From assembly GCA_963933195.1 (NCBI GenBank), contig CAWVUS010000001.1, positions 1 through 64,000 on the forward strand: a DNA stretch of 64,000 nt, given 5' to 3'. The position numbers and the translations under genes are program-made. Under the pieces are notes generated by a model, which was given only the letters and a program-made list of their open reading frames with translations, had not been told where the DNA came from and did not search any database. This stretch comes from UBA8437 sp963933195 (GTDB lineage Bacteria; Planctomycetota; Planctomycetia; Planctomycetales; Planctomycetaceae). Below, in pieces: positions 18,432 to 26,371 of this stretch (position 1 is the stretch's first letter; the number at the start of each line of letters is the position of its first letter).

Positions 18432-19703
18432 ATGACCGGTCACCTCCCAACTGCTTTTTCCACCCGCTTTCACCGCACGGCCATCCACGCCCTGGTGGCC
18501 TGGATTTTCGTCCTCAGCACCAATTCCAGTGACGCCGCCGATTGGACCCGCTACCGAGGCCCCAACGGGACCGGCGTCAGTGCCCTCAAGGGCATTCCCA
18601 CAAACTGGAGTCCCGGTGACTACATTTTTAACGTCAAGTTGCCCGGCGAGGGTCACGGGGCAGCCGTGGTCCGGGGAAACCGCCTGTTTGTCACCGCCGC
18701 CATCGACCGGGGTGCCACCAGGTACCTCCTGTGCCTCGATGCCGAATCGGGTGAGACCCGTTGGTCACGACAGATCGGTATGAACCGCAGTCGCAAGCAT
18801 CTCAAGAGTAGTTGGGCCTCCAGCACGCCGTGTGTCGACAACCACCGGGTCTACGCCGCATTCGCCGACCAGGAACGCTATTCGGTCTCGGCCTACGATT
18901 TCGACGGTGAACTCGTCTGGCGACGAGTGCTAGGCCCCTACGAAAGCCAACACGGACTAGGGGCTTCGCCGATCATCTTCGAGGATCTCCTCATCGTCCC
19001 CAACGACCAGGATGGCCCCAGCTCGGTGATTGCACTCAACCGTCATACCGGTCGCACCGTGTGGAGCCAATTGAGAAAGTTCAAGTCGGGCCGCACCTCC
19101 TACGCCACGCCGCTGGTCATCCGTGAAAAGAACAAGACTCCACAATTGATCTGCGTCAGCGGTGAATCGGGTATCAGCAGCCTCGATCCTCGTACCGGAC
19201 ACCAGAACTGGGCCACGGGCCCCTTTCCACTGCGAACCGTCGCCTCGCCGGTCTATGGAAACGGGCTGGTCGTCGCCAGTTGCGGCCAGGGGGGACGATA
19301 CGGTGTGTTGCAACGTGCCGTGGACACCTCTGGGCACGTGGTCTGGACACGTGAACGGATTCTGCCCTATGTCACCACTCCGATCATCTACGGGGATCAC
19401 CTTTTCGAATGGAACGATGAAGGCATTTTTGGCTGCGTCGAGTTGGCCAGCGGAAAAGATGTCTGGACCAAACGGATTGGCGGTAACTACAGCGGATCCC
19501 CAATCTGCATCGACGGCAAGATCTACGGCGTCAGCGAAAAAGGCGACGTCGTGATTGTTGCCGCCAGCCCCCAATTCAAGCTGCTCGGAAAAATCCCCCT
19601 GGGTGACCCCTGCCACTCCACACCATCGGTCGCCGGTGGCCGTCTCTACTTTCGTACCTTTCACCGGTTGATGTGTCTCCAGGCCCGGCCCGGAGACGAA
19701 TAA
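18432..19703 (+). CDS. Secreted PQQ-like beta-propeller protein (second copy)
   Basis: About 423 residues, with the same architecture as the product of 14083-15357: a signal peptide (hydrophobic IHALVAWIFVL, cleavage near SSDAADW), the opening DWTRYRGPNGTGVSA, and blades such as LDAESGETRWSRQIG, YDFDGELVWRRV and ALNRHTGRTVWSQL. It closes with GGNYSGSPICIDGKIYGVSEKG, which matches the other copy's GGKYSASPTFADGKIYIQSEAG. ATG 18432 begins the signal peptide. It is divergent from the sigma-54 activator across a spacer of about 175 bases, so it is a natural candidate target. In that spacer I see no clear -24/-12 element. Confidence 0.85.
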   Translation: MTGHLPTAFSTRFHRTAIHALVAWIFVLSTNSSDAADWTRYRGPNGTGVSALKGIPTNWSPGDYIFNVKLPGEGHGAAVVRGNRLFVTAAIDRGATRYLLCLDAESGETRWSRQIGMNRSRKHLKSSWASSTPCVDNHRVYAAFADQERYSVSAYDFDGELVWRRVLGPYESQHGLGASPIIFEDLLIVPNDQDGPSSVIALNRHTGRTVWSQLRKFKSGRTSYATPLVIREKNKTPQLICVSGESGISSLDPRTGHQNWATGPFPLRTVASPVYGNGLVVASCGQGGRYGVLQRAVDTSGHVVWTRERILPYVTTPIIYGDHLFEWNDEGIFGCVELASGKDVWTKRIGGNYSGSPICIDGKIYGVSEKGDVVIVAASPQFKLLGKIPLGDPCHSTPSVAGGRLYFRTFHRLMCLQARPGDE

Positions 19704-19734
19704 TCCACTGACGAGACCTTCCCGGAGACCGAAC

Positions 19735-20094
19735 GTGACCACGCAGCCTAGTGGCGACGCCCAACTGGTCGAACCCGATGGTTTCCTGCTGGAATGCCCG
19801 CATTGCCGACAGGAATTGCGTGTGGCGAAAAAATACGCCGGCGCAAACGTCGAATGCAAACTCTGTCATGGTCATTTCCGTCTCGATCCGGACCATCCCT
19901 CGACGCATCTCCTGGGTTTCTTTGCCGAGTGCCCCCACTGCCTGGAGGAACTCCGCGCCCACTGGAGGTACCGACTGGCACGAGTCGCCTGCAAGCTCTG
20001 TGGAGGCCGAATCCAGTTCGTGGCGGCCATCGCCAGGCCGCCCAACGATCGTTCGGACTCATCACGACACTCGCCGTCGGTGTCCCCGAACTGA
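19735..20094 (+). CDS. Small protein with two tandem zinc-ribbon motifs
   Basis: A 119-residue soluble protein starting at GTG 19735 with GGAG upstream. It holds two copies of the same CxxC-x16-CxxC unit: Cys21/24 with Cys41/44 and Cys66/69 with Cys86/89, each reading CPHC...EELR or QELR...CKLC. The unit repeats with a period of 45 residues, so it arose by internal duplication. It probably binds two zinc ions. The C-terminal tail is Ser-rich and disordered. Function unknown. It lies 31 bases after the beta-propeller gene and converges on pheS with only 14 bases between. Confidence 0.75.
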   Translation: MTTQPSGDAQLVEPDGFLLECPHCRQELRVAKKYAGANVECKLCHGHFRLDPDHPSTHLLGFFAECPHCLEELRAHWRYRLARVACKLCGGRIQFVAAIARPPNDRSDSSRHSPSVSPN

Positions 20095-20108
20095 CTCGGC
20101 CAGCCAGG

Positions 20109-21119
20109 TCAAAACTGCGAGAGGAACCGGTAGTCGTTCTCAAAGAAACGGCGGATATCAGTCACCTGGTACCGCATCATGCTGAACCGCTCGATGCCGA
20201 GCCCGAAGGCAAAACCGGTCACCTCGTCGGGATCATACCCCACCTGCCGCAGCACGTTGGGATCGACCATTCCCGCTCCACCCAGTTCCAGCCACCGATC
20301 CCGCCAGAGAACATCGACCTCGACTGAGGGTTCGGTGAACGGAAAGAAACTTGGCCGGAACCGGACCGAGACATCGTCCCCGAGAAAAGCGGTGGCGAAG
20401 TGCTTCAGGACTGTTTTGAGGTCGGCCATCGTGATGTCGGTGTCGACCGCCAGTCCCTCCATCTGGTGGAACATGCAGTGGTGCGTGGCATCAATCGTGT
20501 CCGGCCGGTAACAACGTCCCAAAGAGACAATCCGCACTGGTGGAGCCGTCTGCTCCATCACGCGAATCTGCACCGTCGACGTCTGGCTCCGCATCAACAC
20601 CGCCTGGTCGCCGCTCCCGACCGAGGCAGTCGCCAGGTAAAAGTTGTCCAGTGGATCACGGGCGGGGTGAACTGGCGGGATGTTCAGGGCAACAAAATTG
20701 TGGTGATCGTCTTCCAATTCCGGACCCGTGGCGACGCTGAATCCCATCCGGCCAACGATGTCCTTGAAATCATCCATCGTCCGAGTGATCGGATGCCGGC
20801 GACCGACCACCGGTCGTGGTCCGGGCAGGGTGACATCGACGGCGGCGACGGCAACCTGAGGACGAGCCAGCGCGTCCTGCCGCGCCTCGAACGCCGTCTG
20901 CACCTCGACCCGCACCTCGTTGAAAACCTTGCCCAGCACCGGCCGTTCATCAGCCTCGGCCTGGCCCAACAGGGCTTGCAGATCCCGGAGTCGACCCCGT
21001 TTTTTACCCAGGAACTCAACACGGACCGTCTCGAGGACATCCTCGGACGAGGCCGCGGCGATCGCGACGAGCGCTTCGTCCTTGTAACTCGCAAAAGCAG
21101 CCTGGGCGTCGGCGGTCAT
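20109..21119 (-). CDS. pheS: Phenylalanine--tRNA ligase alpha subunit
   Basis: Catalytic subunit of the alpha2-beta2 enzyme that charges tRNA-Phe. An N-terminal coiled coil (about 1-85) precedes the class II core. Motif 2 appears as VRIVSLGRCYRPDTIDATHHCMFHQMEGL and motif 3 as GFAFGLGIERFSMMRY. HPITRTMDDFKDIVGRMGF opens the core. The 336-residue length is typical. It ends the infC-rpmI-rplT-pheS run. pheT, usually the next gene, is missing: the neighbour is a convergent unrelated gene, so the beta subunit must be encoded elsewhere. Confidence 0.97.
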   Translation of the reverse strand: MTADAQAAFASYKDEALVAIAAASSEDVLETVRVEFLGKKRGRLRDLQALLGQAEADERPVLGKVFNEVRVEVQTAFEARQDALARPQVAVAAVDVTLPGPRPVVGRRHPITRTMDDFKDIVGRMGFSVATGPELEDDHHNFVALNIPPVHPARDPLDNFYLATASVGSGDQAVLMRSQTSTVQIRVMEQTAPPVRIVSLGRCYRPDTIDATHHCMFHQMEGLAVDTDITMADLKTVLKHFATAFLGDDVSVRFRPSFFPFTEPSVEVDVLWRDRWLELGGAGMVDPNVLRQVGYDPDEVTGFAFGLGIERFSMMRYQVTDIRRFFENDYRFLSQF

Positions 21120-21136
21120 CGTTGAGTCAGACGGGG

Positions 21137-21490
21137 TCAGGCCGCAGAAGCCGCGGTGGACACGATCTCGTCGAAGACCTGAGGATCGGAAATCGCGATT
21201 TCGCTCAGAGTCTTACGATCGAGTTCGATGCCGGCGGATTGCAGCTGGTGGATGAACTCTGAATAACGAACCCCCCGCTGCCGGCAGGCGGCGTTGAGCC
21301 GTGTGATCCACAAGCGACGAAACACTCGCTTCTTAGTACGGCGGTCACGGTAGGCGTACGCCCGCGATCGAACCACCGTTTCCTTGACAGTTCGCAGCAA
21401 TTTGCCGCGACCACCCCGGTTTCCCCGGGCTTCACGGAACAAACGCTTCTTGGCTTTGCGCCGAGCTGATCCTTTGCGAACTCGTGGCAT
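21137..21490 (-). CDS. rplT: 50S ribosomal protein L20
   Basis: Ribosomal protein bL20, needed early in 50S assembly and a known autorepressor of its operon in several bacteria. The 117 residues match the family throughout: a basic N-terminal extension (MPRVRKGSARRKAKKRLF), then YAYRDRRTKKRVFRRLWITRLNAACR and the globular YSEFIHQLQSAGIELDRKTLSEIA. It is 17 bases ahead of pheS and follows rpmI after a 76-base spacer that holds a hairpin. Confidence 0.97.
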   Translation of the reverse strand: MPRVRKGSARRKAKKRLFREARGNRGGRGKLLRTVKETVVRSRAYAYRDRRTKKRVFRRLWITRLNAACRQRGVRYSEFIHQLQSAGIELDRKTLSEIAISDPQVFDEIVSTAASAA

Positions 21491-21505
21491 CGTCGTCCTC
21501 GCAAT

Positions 21506-21521
21506 CGGCCCCTTAGGGCCG
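21506..21521 (-). promoter_or_regulatory. Hairpin in the rpmI-rplT spacer
   Basis: CGGCCC and GGGCCG form a perfect 6-bp stem with a 4-base loop, 16 bases ahead of the rplT start on the minus strand. L20 binds leader RNA in other bacteria, so a translational control role is possible, but nothing in the sequence proves it. Confidence 0.3.
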
Positions 21522-21566
21522 TGGTAGTTCGTATGGCTAAGTGCTGGATGGCCAGGTCCCGGACAA

Positions 21567-21767
21567 TCAGGAACCCGGGGCCAGGTTCTCGCGGACTTCC
21601 TTCGCGTCCGTTGCGGTCAGGACACCATCCTTGCGCAATTGTCGCTTTTGCTTGCCCGACTTCTGACTCAACAGGTGGCCACGGAATGCACTGCGGTGCT
21701 TGACCTTGCCCTTGGACGAGACCTTGAACCGCTTCTTCATTCCCTTGTGTGTCTTCTGCTTCGGCAT
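21567..21767 (-). CDS. rpmI: 50S ribosomal protein L35
   Basis: Ribosomal protein bL35 of 66 residues from the ATG at 21767, beginning MPKQKTHKGMKKRFKVSSKGKVKH. The family blocks RSAFRGHLLSQKSGKQKRQLRK follow. An in-frame ATG six codons upstream is less likely, because family members begin at MPKxKTHKG. It lies 20 bases after infC in the usual order. Confidence 0.96.
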   Translation of the reverse strand: MPKQKTHKGMKKRFKVSSKGKVKHRSAFRGHLLSQKSGKQKRQLRKDGVLTATDAKEVRENLAPGS

Positions 21768-21787
21768 CGCATGCGTTCCTGGCAAAA

Positions 21788-22327
21788 CTAACCCTTGGGA
21801 GCCAATACCGTTGACATCGTCCGTCCCCCCTCCATCCCCGGCGGTTTTTCCACCTTGGCGATGTCCTCGAGGATTGCGATGATCCCTTGCAGCATCTCGT
21901 GTCCACGATCCCGGTGAGCATTCTCGCGGCCCCGGAAAATCACGTTGATCTTCACCTTGTCCCGATTCTCGAGAAATCGGCGAGCCCGCTTGATCTTGAA
22001 CTCAATATCGTGCTCACCCGTCTTCGGTCGCAACCGAATCTCCTTGACCTGGACGGTGTGCTGCTTGCCTCCCTTGGTCTTTCGCTTCTTCAATTCGTAC
22101 TTAAATTTCCCGTAATCCATGATCCGACAGACCGGTGGACGGTCGTTCGGACTCACTTCTACGAGATCCAAGCCGGCGTCCACTGCCAGTTGCAGCCCTT
22201 CCTCGGTGGGAAGGACACCGACCATATTTCCATCCGGATCGACCACGCGGACTGGAGTGATCCGGATCTGGTCATTGATCCGGTGCATCTGTTCCGCAGG
22301 TGTCGGCGGTAATCCTCTTCGGCGCAA
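21788..22327 (-). CDS. infC: Translation initiation factor IF-3
   Basis: IF-3 keeps ribosomal subunits apart and checks start-codon pairing. The N-domain is seen in RINDQIRITPVRVVDPDGNMVGVLP and the linker in RIMDYGKFKYELKKRK. The C-domain covers KEIRLRPKTGEHDIEFKIKRARRFLENRDKVKINVIFRGREN. The 179-residue form starts at TTG 22327, three bases after GGGGGAG. The first in-frame ATG would begin at MHRINDQ and remove the short N-terminal arm. A rare start codon fits the classic IF-3 autoregulation known with AUU in E. coli, though that is by analogy. Confidence 0.93.
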   Translation of the reverse strand: MRRRGLPPTPAEQMHRINDQIRITPVRVVDPDGNMVGVLPTEEGLQLAVDAGLDLVEVSPNDRPPVCRIMDYGKFKYELKKRKTKGGKQHTVQVKEIRLRPKTGEHDIEFKIKRARRFLENRDKVKINVIFRGRENAHRDRGHEMLQGIIAILEDIAKVEKPPGMEGGRTMSTVLAPKG

Positions 22328-22348
22328 CGTCTCCCCCTGATCCCGTCT

Positions 22349-22403
22349 GCCCAGACAACTGGGCTAATGCCCTATTTTTATAGACGCCTTACCCGGACGT
22401 CAA
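22349..22403 (-). promoter_or_regulatory. Promoter and leader hairpin for the infC-rpmI-rplT-pheS genes
   Basis: On the minus strand TTGACG (22403-22398) is followed after 15 bases by TATAAA (22382-22377); a 17-base reading gives TAAAAA. Just downstream, GCCCAG-TTGT-CTGGGC (22364-22349) makes a perfect 6-bp hairpin, about 20 bases before the infC start. The hairpin lies in the predicted leader and could take part in control by IF-3 or L20. Confidence 0.5.
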
Positions 22404-22413
22404 GAAACAGACC

Positions 22414-23361
22414 CTATTCAACTCGGTCACGGGGTTCCAAAACAACCGCACGCACACGATCAAAAGTGCCCGGGTGGCCATTGAAACGACAAAACCCGTC
22501 GACGCACACGTCCCAATTTGCGTGGTTTGTTTCCGATTCGGCCAGCCGCCCGGTCATGATCACGTCGCCCAGTTCCAGTCCCTCGACACTGGAGCCACTC
22601 AAACCCGGAACCGGCATCCTCACCGACAGCGTGGTCACCCCAGTACTAGATTCGTCCGCCGCGATCTCGACACCGGCACCGTCAAGTTGTTCCGACTCGG
22701 TCAACCGGACCACAAACCCCGTAGACAATTCCACGTGCACCAGCCCATAACAGTCACCCAGTTGCCACCTGAAACCAGCCAGCACAGAGTCGGAACGTTG
22801 ACCCACTGAAGCCAGCGCCGTTTCTGCGCGAACGCTCAACTCCGCCCGGGCCTCCTGCCATTGTTGGCCATCGTGTTCATTCCGGACACGCACAAGCACC
22901 GCCGCGATCAATTCCACGGCACGGGTCAACAGCGATCGTTCCAGCCCGGTCAGTTGACGGCCCGGCTCGCCGGTTCCTCCAGCCCCCAGCAGCCCCTCGA
23001 CAAGACCAACGGCCAACGAAGCCTCGATCGCAATTCGACCGGTTTCACGCGGCCGAGGCCCCTGGATGACCCAGGTCCCGACCGTCTCACACGAATCCGG
23101 CAACCTCGCCCCCGGAGCCAGGCCGAGGTATTCGATCGAGACCACGGCCTGTTGGCCCGAAGCGTCCTCCACAATTCGCTCACTCATCACTCCGGACAAC
23201 TCCACCGCGGCAGATTCCAGCCGCAACTCCAGTTGCCGCAGAGTGTCCACCGACCAAGCCGGCGGTGCCACTTCAGATTGTCCCGGCCGGGGCTCAAGGG
23301 CCACGTCATGGCCGTTGGGCAATAACGCCTCGACCTCGGTTCGGCTCAGCACAACTCCCAT
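22414..23361 (-). CDS. fliM: Flagellar motor switch FliM-like protein
   Basis: A 315-residue protein. It begins with VLSRTEVEALL, matching the N-terminal FliM segment (usually LSQDEIDALL) that binds phosphorylated CheY. A middle CheC-like domain follows (about 45-225: GLERSLLTRAVELIAAVL). A C-terminal SpoA/FliN-like domain ends it (VEGLELGDVIMTGR...VCVDGFCRFNGHPGTFDRVRAVVLE). The length is near the usual 330. No other flagellar gene is in the window; it lies between proA and infC. The segments match in order, but divergence is considerable, so it could be a FliM/FliN-family protein with another job. Confidence 0.7.
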   Translation of the reverse strand: MGVVLSRTEVEALLPNGHDVALEPRPGQSEVAPPAWSVDTLRQLELRLESAAVELSGVMSERIVEDASGQQAVVSIEYLGLAPGARLPDSCETVGTWVIQGPRPRETGRIAIEASLAVGLVEGLLGAGGTGEPGRQLTGLERSLLTRAVELIAAVLVRVRNEHDGQQWQEARAELSVRAETALASVGQRSDSVLAGFRWQLGDCYGLVHVELSTGFVVRLTESEQLDGAGVEIAADESSTGVTTLSVRMPVPGLSGSSVEGLELGDVIMTGRLAESETNHANWDVCVDGFCRFNGHPGTFDRVRAVVLEPRDRVE

Positions 23362-23416
23362 CCCTGGGTTCTCCTCGACCCGATGCCCAATTCACACCAA
23401 TCCAGACCCGTTCGGT

Positions 23417-24682
23417 TCATCCGGATTTCAGTTGGCCCGTCCCATGGACCACGTACTTGTAACTGGTCAGTTCTCGCAAGCCACACGGGCCTCTCGCGTG
23501 AAATCGATCGGTGCTAATGCCAATTTCGGCCCCCAAACCGAATTCGCCCCCATCATGGAACCGCGTACTGGCATTGACCATCACTGCCGCGGAATCAACG
23601 GCTCGCGTGAACTGCTGCGATGTTTTCACATCCGAGGTGACGATCGATTCGGTGTGTCCAGAACTGTACTCGCGGATATGATCCACCGCCGCCCCAACTC
23701 CATCGACGACACGAATCGAGAGGATCAGGTCCAGGTACTCGGTGCGATAGTCCTCCTCGCTGGCCGCCTCGGCCTCGGGCACCAGCCCCCTGGTCTCTTC
23801 ACAGCCACGCAGAATCACGCCCCGTTCCAGCAACGTCCGGGACACCTCGGGCAGAAATCTCTCGGCCACCTCACGGTCGACCAGCAGCGTCTCCGCTGCA
23901 TTGCAGACTCCCGGACGTTGGCACTTGCTATCCACCACGATCCGACTGGCCATTTCGAGGTCGGCGGCCTGGTCGACATAGACATGACAGATCCCGTCGA
24001 AGTGCTTGATGACCGGCATCGCCGCTTCGTCGGCAACACGTTCGATCAGGGACTTGCCTCCACGTGGAATCGTCACATCGATCAGGTCGGCCATCCCAAG
24101 AAATTCACCCACCGCAGCACGATCGGTTGTGGCCACCAGTTGAGCCGACTCGCGGGGCAATCCACATTGCTGGGCGGCCCGGGACAGAATCTCGTGTAAC
24201 GCCTGGTTACTGTGTATCGCTTCCTTACCACCTCGCAAAATCACCGCATTGCCGCTCTTGACGCACAGCGCCGCCGCATCGACGGTCACGTTGGGGCGTG
24301 ACTCGTAGATGAAGAACACCACTCCCAGTGGAACCCGAACCCGGGTCACCTGGAGACCGTTGGGCCGTTGGGTCGACTCGAAAATCTCGCCCACCGGATC
24401 GGGCAGCGCCACGACCTCTTTCAGAGCCGTGATCATCCCGTCAATCCGTTCGTCGGTCAGCCGCAGGCGGTCCACCGCCGCGTCGGTGAGTCCATATTCG
24501 GGAGCACGCTGGATGTCCTCCTGGTTGGCAGCCGACAAAGCCTGACGCTCGGAATCCAACAGCTCGGCCGTACGCAACAGCCAGCCGTTCCTTGCCTCCC
24601 CCGTCGACTCGGCCAAACGCAACGCGGCCGCCCGTGCCCCCTGGGCCATTTCGCGAGTGTATTGCTGCAAGTTGTCGGTCAC
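23417..24682 (-). CDS. proA: Gamma-glutamyl phosphate reductase ProA
   Basis: NADPH-dependent second enzyme of proline synthesis, of the aldehyde dehydrogenase fold. Family blocks: RVPLGVVFFIYESRPNVTVDAAALCVKSGNA; the active-site Cys260 in QRPGVCNAAETLL; and the C-terminal ASTRFHDGGEFGLGAEIGISTDRFHARGP. GTG 24682 (MTDNLQQYTREMAQ) gives 421 residues, matching the family length; a longer open frame to 24844 would run into the upstream gene. The ribosome binding site is weak. It follows the SGNH-like gene by 109 bases on the same strand. proB is not in the window. Confidence 0.95.
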   Translation of the reverse strand: MTDNLQQYTREMAQGARAAALRLAESTGEARNGWLLRTAELLDSERQALSAANQEDIQRAPEYGLTDAAVDRLRLTDERIDGMITALKEVVALPDPVGEIFESTQRPNGLQVTRVRVPLGVVFFIYESRPNVTVDAAALCVKSGNAVILRGGKEAIHSNQALHEILSRAAQQCGLPRESAQLVATTDRAAVGEFLGMADLIDVTIPRGGKSLIERVADEAAMPVIKHFDGICHVYVDQAADLEMASRIVVDSKCQRPGVCNAAETLLVDREVAERFLPEVSRTLLERGVILRGCEETRGLVPEAEAASEEDYRTEYLDLILSIRVVDGVGAAVDHIREYSSGHTESIVTSDVKTSQQFTRAVDSAAVMVNASTRFHDGGEFGLGAEIGISTDRFHARGPCGLRELTSYKYVVHGTGQLKSG

Positions 24683-24791
24683 GAGAACAATTTCGCCTTG
24701 AGTGAATACACGATCCCGGTGTTGGATTTGTGGCAATCCGGCCGCGTTTCCGGCTGTGGGGCGTGGAGTATCCTGCACCCCGAAAGACCCG

Positions 24792-26072
24792 TCAAGACCC
24801 GCCCTGATCGCCAACTGGCCGTTCCGCTCCAGCCGGGACAACATTCCCGCGAGTCCCCGGCTCGCTCCACCACGCCATCCGTGGACCGGTCAGTTTCTCG
24901 GCCAATAAACGGGCTACCAACTCGTGCCCGGCCGGACTCAACATGGCTCGATCGGGTTGAAACAACTGGACCCCTTCACCCTCTGCACGAAATCCTCCAG
25001 ACAGGTCACAGAGGGGAATATCATGTTGCCGCAAGAAATCGCCCAGGATTTGAAACGGCACGTCACTGTTGAACACCGAATCCCCGGGAACTCCTACCAG
25101 GGCCCGGGCATCGGGATGCTTTGTCTCGTTGCGAGCGACTTGCCAGGGAGCCGGACAAACGGCCACGGCCAATCTCCCTCGACACAATTTCTGCAACCGC
25201 GAGATTGGCTGAAGGGCCTGTTCAATGTGCATGGACCAGTCGGGCGGAGCGTCCGTTAACCAGGCGTATTGTCCCTGTGGACTTCCCGGATCGGAGACTG
25301 GTGGTTCGACGAGTGTCCGCGTCCAAAGACTGCCCAACTCGCGACTGCTCCAGGCAATCAGTCGAAACCGACTGCACAACTGTTGCCACGCATTCAGTCG
25401 CCCCAGTGCCAACGAAGGGTGTGGACAGGCCAATGGACGTCCATTCCGATCGGAGATCAATCGTGGTCGCTGTCGGTAGTCGTCAGCAACGTCGGACATG
25501 TCGAAATTCAATAGCCACAGGTCCGCGTCGAGTGCCAACAATTCGTGACGAACCCGCAACAACGACAACAGCGGGCAATCGCCGGGAATACCCGCATTGA
25601 TTACCTCAACAGGTCGAGCAGAACGCCGCTGCAGCGATTCCTGCAGCCGGTGGCAAAAGGTCTGTTCGTAAGGTACCCGTTCGGCCAGTACCCGCTCGTC
25701 ACCCAGGCAAACCACGCGAAGCACGCCGGGAGGCTTGGGCACAACTGGCTCCCCTCCTCGCAACCCCAGGCTGTTGGTCTGAATTGAAACCGACCGGTCC
25801 CCCACCACCGTCTCACGACGAACCAGCCGCTGCAGTGACTGACCAGATGTCCACGAGGCACGAACCAGGTCCGTGACCGCCTCTGGTTTGCCCCCGGGAT
25901 CAACTGGAGATTCGACCAGTCGAACTCCGACCTCCAGCACGCACAACAACACGATCAGCAACAACACAGCCTGAAAGCCGGTCCGCAGCAAACGGCCGAC
26001 GTGCCGAATTCCGCCCGCGATCGTCTTCAATACTCGCACGTGGGGTCCATCCCAGTCCCCTGCCCGAGCCAA
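24792..26072 (-). CDS. Membrane-anchored SGNH-hydrolase-like protein, probably inactive
   Basis: A protein of about 426 residues with one N-terminal membrane segment (about 33-50, FQAVLLLIVLLCVLEVGV) and an extracytoplasmic SGNH-like domain. Expected blocks are present but altered. Block I reads LGDERVLAERVPYEQTF, where Glu126 stands in place of the catalytic Ser of GDS. Block II is INAGIPGD. The final block reads PDRAMLSPAGHELVA: Asp374 is kept but Met377 replaces the catalytic His of DxxH. Loss of both catalytic residues suggests a binding role. The start is TTG 26072 or GTG 26039; both keep the membrane segment. A promoter candidate lies just upstream, and proA follows. Confidence 0.65.
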   Translation of the reverse strand: MARAGDWDGPHVRVLKTIAGGIRHVGRLLRTGFQAVLLLIVLLCVLEVGVRLVESPVDPGGKPEAVTDLVRASWTSGQSLQRLVRRETVVGDRSVSIQTNSLGLRGGEPVVPKPPGVLRVVCLGDERVLAERVPYEQTFCHRLQESLQRRSARPVEVINAGIPGDCPLLSLLRVRHELLALDADLWLLNFDMSDVADDYRQRPRLISDRNGRPLACPHPSLALGRLNAWQQLCSRFRLIAWSSRELGSLWTRTLVEPPVSDPGSPQGQYAWLTDAPPDWSMHIEQALQPISRLQKLCRGRLAVAVCPAPWQVARNETKHPDARALVGVPGDSVFNSDVPFQILGDFLRQHDIPLCDLSGGFRAEGEGVQLFQPDRAMLSPAGHELVARLLAEKLTGPRMAWWSEPGTRGNVVPAGAERPVGDQGGS

Positions 26073-26105
26073 TTCACACGTGAATCACGCCCAGCAGGAC
26101 GCGGG

Positions 26106-26134
26106 ATGCTAGCCTGAGAAACCGACTGTGACAA
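26106..26134 (-). promoter_or_regulatory. Candidate promoter for the SGNH-like gene and proA
   Basis: On the minus strand TTGTCA (26134-26129) and TAGCAT (26111-26106) are spaced by 17 bases and lie 33 bases before the first candidate start. The rest of the spacer to 26371 holds no gene I can support; a TTGACG at about 26299 on the plus strand may serve the next gene. Confidence 0.5.
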
Positions 26135-26371
26135 GATGTCTTCATCACCGCAGAAGCCGTGAACATTCCACCACAAGCGACAGGCCCGTTTCGGATGAGA
26201 ATTCGCATCCAGAAACCCCGCGAATCTCGCTGCAGGACACACGACAGCCTTGTCCACCCAATCTCTTTTTTTCTCATAGGCAACTCATTCCACCTCGTTG
26301 ACGCTCCCTATAACACCAGTTAACGTCTCTTCTCCCAATCTGGAACGGGCTACATTTACCTAGGAGAAACG

